A stretch of 19,579 nt of DNA from an uncultured Bacteroidota bacterium (lineage in GTDB: Bacteria > Bacteroidota > Bacteroidia > Bacteroidales > P3), in NCBI GenBank assembly GCA_900545215.1, contig UQXW01000041.1, forward strand, positions 1 to 19,579. Reading direction: 5' to 3'. Under the pieces are notes generated by a model. The model was not told where the DNA came from. It ran no database searches and was given only the letters and a program-made list of their open reading frames with translations. Shown piece by piece: positions 13,476 to 19,579 of this stretch. The translations under genes were made by a program, and so were the position numbers. Numbering within the stretch: position 1 is the first letter of the stretch; each line of letters opens with the position of its first letter.

Positions 13476-14507
13476 ATGAAACAGAGGATAAAACAGGCGA
13501 TAGAGAATCTTAAATATTTAAGTGCCAACACTATTGAGGAAATCGAGCAATTAAGGATACAGTATTTGGGCAAAAAAGGTGTAATGAATGATTTATTTGC
13601 TCAGTTCAAGACCGTTCCCAATGAGGAAAAACGAGAGATGGGTTCGTTGCTCAACGAGTTGAAAAATTCAGTGCAAGCAAAAATAGACAGTCTCAAAGAA
13701 AGAATAGAGGCAAAGAACGAACAACAGGTGCAGCAGGAGGATTTGACCAAACCTGCGTGCTTGGTGGAACTTGGTTCGAGGCATCCGATTTCTCTCGTGA
13801 GAAATGAAATCACGGAAATCTTCTCAAAAATAGGTTATACGGTTGAAGAGGGTCCGGAGATTGAAGATGATTGGCATGTGTTTTCGGCTTTGAATTTTCC
13901 GCCTGAGCATCCGGCAAGAGATATGCAGGATACGTTTTTCGTGGAAAAGCGTGAAGACGGTAATCATGCGGTATTGCGTACCCATACTTCATCGGTTCAG
14001 GTTCGCACGATGGAGAGGCAAAAACCGCCTATCAGAATAATAGCACCCGGAAGGGTATTTAGAAACGAGGCCATCTCGGCAAGGGCTCATTGTATTTTCC
14101 ATCAGATAGAGGGATTGTACATAGATAAAGGCGTATCTTTCGCCGACTTGAAGCAAAGCCTGCTTTATTTTGCAAGAGAGATGTTCGGAGCAAATACAAG
14201 AATAAGGCTTCGTCCTTCATATTTTCCTTTCACGGAGCCGAGTGCTGAAATGGACGTATCTTGCAATCTTTGCGGTGGCAAGGGGTGCAACGTATGTAAA
14301 GGAACCGGTTGGTTGGAGATAATGGGTTGCGGAATGGTGGATCCGAATGTTTTGAAGGCCTCGGGAATAGACCCCGATGTGTATTCCGGGTTTGCGTTCG
14401 GCATGGGCGTCGAAAGAATTGCGATGTTGAAATACGGAGTCAACGATTTGAGAATGTACTTCGAGAACGACATACGGTTTTTGAATCAGTTCCGCTCATC
14501 TATTTAG
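13476..14507 (+). CDS. pheS: Phenylalanyl-tRNA synthetase alpha subunit
   Basis: 343 aa, full family length. With PheT it forms the alpha2-beta2 enzyme that charges tRNA-Phe in the cytoplasm; pheT is not adjacent. The N-terminal 90 residues are the coiled-coil arm that contacts tRNA. The class II catalytic core shows motif 2 (FRNEAISARAHCIFHQIEG, from F195) and motif 3 (GFAFGMGVERIAM, from G305). A CxxC pair cluster (C263, C266, C271, C274) precedes GWLEIMGCGMVDP; this variant is common in the family and may bind zinc. The start ATG lies 8 nt after the cyclophilin stop. A strong hairpin follows the gene. Confidence 0.97.
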   Translation: MKQRIKQAIENLKYLSANTIEEIEQLRIQYLGKKGVMNDLFAQFKTVPNEEKREMGSLLNELKNSVQAKIDSLKERIEAKNEQQVQQEDLTKPACLVELGSRHPISLVRNEITEIFSKIGYTVEEGPEIEDDWHVFSALNFPPEHPARDMQDTFFVEKREDGNHAVLRTHTSSVQVRTMERQKPPIRIIAPGRVFRNEAISARAHCIFHQIEGLYIDKGVSFADLKQSLLYFAREMFGANTRIRLRPSYFPFTEPSAEMDVSCNLCGGKGCNVCKGTGWLEIMGCGMVDPNVLKASGIDPDVYSGFAFGMGVERIAMLKYGVNDLRMYFENDIRFLNQFRSSI

Positions 14508-14534
14508 AGGTAAAAGAAGTATAATTATAAGATG

Positions 14535-14567
14535 GAAAGGGAGCTCGCTCCCTTTCTTGTTTGTTTT
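14535..14567 (+). terminator. Terminator of pheS, abutting folB
   Basis: GAAAGGGAG (14535-14543) pairs perfectly with CTCCCTTTC (14548-14556) around CTCG. TTGTTTGTTTT follows and ends at the base before the folB ATG (14568). There is no room for a promoter between the hairpin and folB, so folB relies on read-through or on a start site upstream. Confidence 0.8.
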
Positions 14568-14927
14568 ATGGCAAGAATAACGATTGACAGAATGGCATTT
14601 TATGCCTTTCATGGTTGCTTCAAGGAAGAAAGCGAAATAGGTACGAACTTTCAAGTGGATTGCGAGTTCGATTGTGATACGGCAAAGGCGGAAGAAAGCG
14701 ACAGCATAGAGGATACGGTGAGCTATTTGGATGTTTACCAAACCATAAAGAAAGAAATGGAAGTGTCATCGCACTTATTGGAACATGTGGCTCGCAGAAT
14801 AATAAACGCTTTGTTGGATACTTTTCCTCAAATCGCTTACTGCAAAATACGTGTGCATAAACTCAACCCTCCGTTGGGTGGACAAATGCGGGGAGTGAGC
14901 GTTACTCTCGAACAGTACCGCAGATAG
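14568..14927 (+). CDS. folB: Dihydroneopterin aldolase
   Basis: 119 aa from the ATG at 14568. An in-frame ATG at 14532 would place the terminator hairpin inside the coding region and add 12 residues not seen in the family, so it is not used. The enzyme splits 7,8-dihydroneopterin into 6-hydroxymethyl-dihydropterin and glycolaldehyde in folate synthesis. Family landmarks are FYAFHGCFKEESEIGTNF (substrate-binding Glu region), DTVSYLDVY (conserved Tyr), HLLEHVARRI and HKLNPPLGGQMRGVSV, where the Lys is the catalytic residue. Other folate genes are not in the window. Confidence 0.93.
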   Translation: MARITIDRMAFYAFHGCFKEESEIGTNFQVDCEFDCDTAKAEESDSIEDTVSYLDVYQTIKKEMEVSSHLLEHVARRIINALLDTFPQIAYCKIRVHKLNPPLGGQMRGVSVTLEQYRR

Positions 14928-15102
14928 GGACTCATGATTCGGAATTTTTGTTCGATGATGTCTTATGAAGAAAAGACTTTATTCCTACAACTCATACAGC
15001 AAATATCGCCTATTCATTACTGTCTCTGCAACCGAACGGTAATTTTTCTCTTGACAAACCGAATCAAGGAGATAGAAAAAATAAACAATCACATCAGCAA
15101 TT

Positions 15103-17730
15103 ATGGAGCTGCGAACTTTCCATACTATAGTTACCGATAAAGGTGAACAGACTTGCGGAGATATTGGTGTTTCCGCCGATGAGTGGCTTGACTTGCTTCG
15201 CGAAGAACAAGCCCGACGCTATATAGAAACTCTATCATATTTGCTAAGAGAACAGGGGCATAAAGCTTCGTGTACAATGCTAAGTGCCAAATATGGAGAA
15301 CCTTCTCAACATTATAATGGGAAAGTAACCGGCTTTGCAAAATGGGTTCAAAAGGAGCTTAATCGATTTAATATTAAGGACACTGAAGGCGATAATGCAT
15401 ATTGGTGTATCCCGATGGAAAAAGGTTGGGATTCTCCACGAGGGTTTATATGGCTGATGCGAAAGGAACTTGTGCAGGCTTTGCAAATGTATCTCATGGA
15501 AAGTCTTATTCATCAATTTGAAAGCAGCAAATCGTCTGCTTCAATCAATGAGATGAAAGGCGAGGGCTTTTATGATGATGAACTATACCAAATAATATGC
15601 AACTACTTCGGCATTGAATGCGAAGACATAGACAAGAGACCAAAGCACTTTACCGAAATTATCAACGGCTTTGCTGCTAAATATGGCGATAAAGTGCAAG
15701 AGATAATACAAATTGAATTGCCAAAGTACGATGCTGTACAGGCATTGTTCCTGTGCATGAAAGAATATATGGGAAATATGAAAAAAGAAACAAAAGATAA
15801 GAAATACACTTGGATACCATACTACAAGGAGTTTGCCGAAAAACTATTACAATTTCGAAGCAATCGTAAAGAGTTATTGGTTATGATTTACAATCATCGT
15901 AAGGAATTACATGTTGATTATCTTCACGACAAAGAGGGAAAAGATGATTTGTTGACAGATATTGATCCATTTTCCATTTTTGGTATTTTCAATAGACATA
16001 TAGAACATCTCAATAGGTTAAATGCCGTTCGAATATTCAAGGATTTGTTAAATCTTAAATCTCCTATACCTGATGATTTCGAGGGTGTTCCTATACTTAA
16101 CAATCAGAAGTCTTATTTCTTCGGATATAGAGATAAACGTAACGAGAATGATATAGAGAACCTTTGGATTATATTGGAAAAAATCATCAATGACGAAAAT
16201 ATTGAGGACGCTTTCAACAAAGTCATCAGGCAATACAATATCAACATAAATATCACAATGGCTTTATTCTGGGTTCGTCCTAACGATTTTCTTGCTCTTG
16301 ATACTAAAAACCGCACCTATTTAGAAAGATACAAGATAATTCTCCCCAACATTGTGCCGGAATACAAAAAATACAAAAGGATTATAGATGATATTCATAG
16401 AAAAATGGAAACAAACGAAATAAGAGAGAAAACATTCTACGAACTATCCGCAAATGCGGAGAAAAATCATCTGATAGATACACAAATTGATAATATTCAA
16501 TCTAAATATGCCGAGTATATCGAACTTCTTAAAGTAGCTCACAATTTAGTTCTCACAGGAGCTCCCGGCACAGGAAAGACCTATATGTCTCAAAGGATAG
16601 CAAAAGATATGGGTTGCACAAAGGAGGAAATGTGTTTTGTTCAATTTCACCCCTCATACGATTATACGGATTTTGTGGAAGGATTACGTCCGATCGAGAA
16701 TAGCGACGGGCAGATAGGCTTCGAGCGTAGAGACGGTGTGTTTAAGGACTTCTGTAAAAGGGCTGTGAAAAACCTTATCGATTCCAAGAAAAGCGTGGAA
16801 AGCCTTACCAATGAGCTGTCTTGGGAAGAAAAGTTGCAACAATTCATTGAAATCGCAATAGAGAACAACACAATATTCAATCTATCCGTTGGCAGCGAAT
16901 TTACAATCGATGAAATCAGGCAACGTATCATTATTATACATAACGAGCAGAACAAGAAAACCAAGCAAATCGCTGTAAATGCCGACGAAATAATAGAATT
17001 GCTCGCTAATGATGTACAACTCGACAACGTTAAAGATATACGAGATTACTTCAAACGGAAATTTCCTACGCAAGCCGACTCTTATGCTTTTGTCATCGTA
17101 AAAGCCATCCGTAAAATGAAGACACCGACACCGGACGCTCCTGCAAACAAAGTGGAACGCAAACCTTTTGTCTTTATCATCGATGAAATCAACCGTGGTG
17201 AGGTCTCAAAGATATTCGGAGAATTGTTCTACGCCATAGATCCGGGGTATAGAGGCAACAACGATGTACGAGTAAAGACGCAGTATCAGAACCTCGTCCC
17301 CGATACAGATGTCTTTGCCGAAGGATTCTATGTACCGGAGAATGTTTATATTCTCGCAACCATGAACGATATCGACCGTAGCGTAGAGAGTATGGATTTT
17401 GCGATGCGACGTCGTTTCACTTGGAAAGAGGTTCTTTCTACCGATACAGACGATATGCTTGATGTATTGGATTGTGCAGATGAGGCAAAAGCAACCATGA
17501 ACCGCCTCAATGAAGTCATATCGACCACCGATGGTCTCGGAACGGCATACCAAGTCGGTCCATCTTACTTCTTGAAGTTGAGAGATAACGGAAATGATTT
17601 CGATAAGCTTTGGAAGATGAATATCGAACCTTTGTTGAAAGAATACCTTCGCGGTTTCCGTATGGCAGATGAGATCTTAAAGAAGTTGAACCGAGCATAC
17701 TTTGCAGACGAAACAGCAGAAGAAAATTGA
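15103..17730 (+). CDS. mcrB: McrB-type AAA+ GTPase/ATPase subunit of a type IV restriction system
   Basis: 875 aa, much longer than E. coli McrB (about 460 aa). The C-terminal half is the AAA+ motor: Walker A GAPGTGKT at 486-493, the McrB-specific FVQFHPSYDYTDFVEGLRP, Walker B FIIDEINRGEVSKIFGEL from F691, and sensor MNDIDRS at 754-760 (classical McrB has MNTADRS), then an AMRRRF arginine segment. The motor uses nucleotide hydrolysis to move on DNA and activate McrC. The N-terminal 480 residues carry no EVE or DUF3578 domain that I recognise. They include a helical segment with HYNGKVTGFAKWVQKELNRF (about 70-90) and a region with WIPYYKEFAEKLLQFRSNRKEL and DIDPFSIFGIFNRHI (about 245-310), both of which recall large McrB-like proteins. 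This part probably sets DNA-modification specificity (inference). No consensus promoter was found upstream. The first half is visibly AT-rich. Confidence 0.9.
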   Translation: MELRTFHTIVTDKGEQTCGDIGVSADEWLDLLREEQARRYIETLSYLLREQGHKASCTMLSAKYGEPSQHYNGKVTGFAKWVQKELNRFNIKDTEGDNAYWCIPMEKGWDSPRGFIWLMRKELVQALQMYLMESLIHQFESSKSSASINEMKGEGFYDDELYQIICNYFGIECEDIDKRPKHFTEIINGFAAKYGDKVQEIIQIELPKYDAVQALFLCMKEYMGNMKKETKDKKYTWIPYYKEFAEKLLQFRSNRKELLVMIYNHRKELHVDYLHDKEGKDDLLTDIDPFSIFGIFNRHIEHLNRLNAVRIFKDLLNLKSPIPDDFEGVPILNNQKSYFFGYRDKRNENDIENLWIILEKIINDENIEDAFNKVIRQYNININITMALFWVRPNDFLALDTKNRTYLERYKIILPNIVPEYKKYKRIIDDIHRKMETNEIREKTFYELSANAEKNHLIDTQIDNIQSKYAEYIELLKVAHNLVLTGAPGTGKTYMSQRIAKDMGCTKEEMCFVQFHPSYDYTDFVEGLRPIENSDGQIGFERRDGVFKDFCKRAVKNLIDSKKSVESLTNELSWEEKLQQFIEIAIENNTIFNLSVGSEFTIDEIRQRIIIIHNEQNKKTKQIAVNADEIIELLANDVQLDNVKDIRDYFKRKFPTQADSYAFVIVKAIRKMKTPTPDAPANKVERKPFVFIIDEINRGEVSKIFGELFYAIDPGYRGNNDVRVKTQYQNLVPDTDVFAEGFYVPENVYILATMNDIDRSVESMDFAMRRRFTWKEVLSTDTDDMLDVLDCADEAKATMNRLNEVISTTDGLGTAYQVGPSYFLKLRDNGNDFDKLWKMNIEPLLKEYLRGFRMADEILKKLNRAYFADETAEEN

Positions 17731-19082
17731 TGCGAATTGATCTGACAGACAACACCATCGGAGGAAATAATTGCAGGACATATTCGAGAAAAGAAATATC
17801 TGCACTCTTTCCCATTGCCGACAAAAAGATTTCAGATCTATGTCGTGAGAATGAAAAGTTACTCATTTTCCCTGATAGCCTACGAGAAGCGTATGATAAA
17901 ATCGGCGATGAAACACTTTTGTCCATATCAACCACAGATGACCCGGAGCGTGTTTATATCTGCACAGGCAACATCATGGGCTTTATCGGAATCGGCAATC
18001 TTAAAATCAAAATAAAGTCGAGGTTCGACGAAGGGCGAGATGATTACTTTCTTCATTATATGCTGCAAAAGGTTTTATCTTTCAGCCTTTTCGATTTGAA
18101 TCATGACAACGAACGGGAAGACATCTTTGACTTCGTCATGTTTATGTTCCCCTACTTTTTGAAGAACGCCTTGCGTCAGGGCATTTACAGAGAGTATCGA
18201 ACTATCAGGCATAATGACTCCGATGTAAAAGGCTCCATCGATCTTAACAGGCATCTTCGGCTCGATACCCCTTTCATGGGTAAGGTCGCCTATTCCACCC
18301 GTGAATATGTGCCGGACAATAATATGACGGAACTTATTCGTCATACAATCGAGTTCATGAAGACAAAGAAATACGGTAACGCAGTACTCGACATCGACAT
18401 GGAAACAATCGACAACGTAAACTCGATTATCAGGTACACCCCCTCTTACAACAAACAAGAACGCAGTAACATTATCAGCAAAAACCTGCGGCAAAAGAGC
18501 CAACCATACTACACGGAATACAGACCTCTGCAATGCCTTTGTTTGCAAATTCTCAAAATGGAAGAAATCAAGTATGGAGACAGCGATGATGAAATATGCG
18601 GCATACTCTTCGACGGAGCATGGCTTTGGGAAGAGTATTTGAATACAATTCTCAAAAAAGAAGGATACATTCATCCGCAGAACAGACAGAAAAAAGGTCG
18701 AATCTATCTGTTTGAAGACAAAAGCGGAATCCGGTATCCAGACTTCTACAAAGATGACATAGTTCTCGATGCGAAATACAAACGGCTCGGCAGCTATGAT
18801 AAGGTATCGAATATCGATAGAAATGATTTGCACCAGCTTATTACATACCTTGCGGTATTGAAAGCATCGAATGGCGGCTTTGTCGCTCCGATAAGCGAGA
18901 GGCAAACGAATATTCCCTCTGCCACGCTGAATGGTGTAGGCTCCACTTTATTCATCTTCGGCATGGAGATATGCAAAACCGCAACATCTTACAAAGACTT
19001 CTGTCGCAAGATGAATGAAACGGAAATGAAATTTTTGGAATCGCTGAATTGTTGTTTCCTGCAAACTCACGATTTTCGATAG
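17730..19082 (+). CDS. mcrC: McrC-type PD-(D/E)XK nuclease subunit
   Basis: 450 aa from ATG 17730. The mcrB stop and this start share a base (TGATG), so translation is coupled; an in-frame TTG one codon earlier is not needed. McrC joins the McrB ring, stimulates its nucleotide hydrolysis and cuts DNA near modified cytosines. The N-terminal region has the McrC pattern VYICTGNIMGFIGIGNLKIKIKSRF. The middle holds VKGSIDLNRHLRLDTPFMGKVAYSTREYVPDN. The nuclease core is D338 (YPDFY), then D347-A-K349 (VLDAKYK), followed by DLHQLITYLAV, whose Gln fits the extended active site. All nuclease residues are present, so the system looks intact. No methyltransferase gene is nearby, as expected for type IV. 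Confidence 0.93.
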   Translation: MRIDLTDNTIGGNNCRTYSRKEISALFPIADKKISDLCRENEKLLIFPDSLREAYDKIGDETLLSISTTDDPERVYICTGNIMGFIGIGNLKIKIKSRFDEGRDDYFLHYMLQKVLSFSLFDLNHDNEREDIFDFVMFMFPYFLKNALRQGIYREYRTIRHNDSDVKGSIDLNRHLRLDTPFMGKVAYSTREYVPDNNMTELIRHTIEFMKTKKYGNAVLDIDMETIDNVNSIIRYTPSYNKQERSNIISKNLRQKSQPYYTEYRPLQCLCLQILKMEEIKYGDSDDEICGILFDGAWLWEEYLNTILKKEGYIHPQNRQKKGRIYLFEDKSGIRYPDFYKDDIVLDAKYKRLGSYDKVSNIDRNDLHQLITYLAVLKASNGGFVAPISERQTNIPSATLNGVGSTLFIFGMEICKTATSYKDFCRKMNETEMKFLESLNCCFLQTHDFR

Positions 19083-19202
19083 CGAAGTCCGGTACCTTCT
19101 CCGAATAGATGTGAGTTCGATGAAAACGGCAGAATGCCGACCGGCTGTCGAACACGCGGTTCTCTGAAATAATCCGGTTTCTTGTGGAAGAACCGATATG
19201 CA

Positions 19203-19225
19203 GCCGATACACCGAGAGTATCGGC
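19203..19225 (+). terminator. Hairpin downstream of mcrC
   Basis: GCCGATAC (19203-19210) pairs perfectly with GTATCGGC (19218-19225) around a 7-nt loop, 121 nt after the stop. AATAAAAT follows, so it lacks a T-tract and is a doubtful terminator. Confidence 0.35.
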
Positions 19226-19299
19226 AATAAAATCCCCCGACAAGCGATGTTTCGATTGTTCTCCTTGTGCAAAATCGGATAAATCCTCATGTAAAAATT

Positions 19300-19404
19300 T
19301 TTTCCTCGGAACTTAAGTGTCGAAAAAGGGGCTTTTTGCATACAAAAAAGCCCCTTTTTATAGCGTAAAAAGCCCCTTTTTCTTATACTATGCTCCGAGG
19401 AAAA
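19300..19404. repeat. Nested inverted and direct repeats, AAAAAGCCCCTTTTT unit
   Basis: AAAAAGGGGCTTTTT (19323-19337) is the exact reverse complement of AAAAAGCCCCTTTTT, which occurs twice, at 19345-19359 and 19367-19381 (22 bp apart). The first arm can form a 15-bp stem with either copy, so two hairpins exclude each other. An outer inverted repeat, TTTTCCTCGGA (19300-19310) with TCCGAGGAAAA (19394-19404), encloses the cluster. With T-runs on both strands it may be a bidirectional terminator for mcrC and a gene beyond the window. Confidence 0.88.
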
Positions 19405-19579
19405 TTTCTTCCGCACCGCTCTTTTAATTTTCCGATGAGGTTTTCTCAGGCTTATCGACCTCACGTTTCCGGTCGGAAATCGTCCGCAATCCGGCAAACA
19501 TGAACGAAGGTACACATCTTGGCAGACAGCCGATGTATAACCGGCTTATAGAGCCGCTTGACAACTCGGAAATTCCCGA

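Larger units (their letters stand above)
19083..19579. other. Gene-free region after mcrC
   Basis: About 500 bp with no supportable gene. It holds an 8-bp hairpin (19203-19225) and a palindromic repeat cluster (19300-19404). A frame opening at ATG 19500 runs off the window but is too short to judge. Confidence 0.5.

Noticed and set aside
14532..14567. Upstream ATG for folB
   Set aside because: The extra 12 codons are the pheS terminator hairpin and T-tract. Family alignment starts at the ATG at 14568.
14934..15140. 68-aa frame between folB and mcrB
   Set aside because: It overlaps the mcrB start and has no recognisable features or promoter. It may only be leader sequence.
18075..18905. 276-aa minus-strand frame inside mcrC
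   Set aside because: It is antisense to conserved McrC motifs, including the nuclease core.
18952..19515. 187-aa minus-strand frame over the mcrC end and spacer
   Set aside because: It runs through the palindromic repeat cluster and into mcrC. The very basic, low-complexity translation looks non-coding.
19500..19579. Possible 5' end of a gene leaving the window
   Set aside because: The frame is open for only 80 bases after the ATG, with no promoter or family signal, so it cannot be supported.

Overview
The window is from a Bacteroidota genome, most likely order Bacteroidales. Four lines of evidence agree. The recognisable promoters have the Bacteroidetes form (TTG or TTTG, about 19 bases, then TAnnTTTG). 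The first gene ends in a type IX secretion (T9SS) sorting domain. The tmRNA encodes a Bacteroidales-like tag, GEENYALAA. Purine-rich Shine-Dalgarno sites are mostly absent. Species cannot be named from sequence alone.

Layout, left to right. (1) 1-480 is non-coding and unusually structured: a rod-like inverted repeat of about 135 nt (232-366), then a second long-range hairpin (370-457). Next comes a large secreted BspA-type leucine-rich-repeat protein (481-2871) and its terminator. (2) 2936-4003 is an RNA region: a dispersed intergenic repeat, tmRNA (ssrA) on the minus strand, and tRNA-Asp on the plus strand, transcribed divergently from two near-consensus promoters. (3) 4031-6305 holds two overlapping membrane transporter genes, DMT/EamA and MATE. 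(4) 6629-9970 is mfd, the transcription-repair coupling factor, with repeat-rich gaps on both sides. (5) 10654-12297 holds a periplasmic TonB-C domain protein with tandem promoters, recX, and a NodB-type polysaccharide deacetylase overlapping recX. (6) 12304-12687 is a small minus-strand lipoprotein, divergent from a lipoprotein cyclophilin (12757-13467), which is followed by pheS and folB. (7) 15103-19082 is a two-gene McrBC-type (type IV) modification-dependent restriction system, translationally coupled, followed by a hairpin-rich non-coding end.

Most genes are housekeeping: trans-translation, tRNA, phenylalanine charging, folate synthesis, DNA repair. The accessory parts are the BspA-like surface protein, which carries a recent 309-bp internal duplication, and the McrBC island. 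The least explained signals are non-coding: the 5' rod-like RNA candidate, a six-site array phased at about 22 bp after mfd (10034-10149), and two other gaps where a short GC-containing core flanked by A-runs and T-runs is repeated in direct and inverted orientation so that alternative hairpins are possible.
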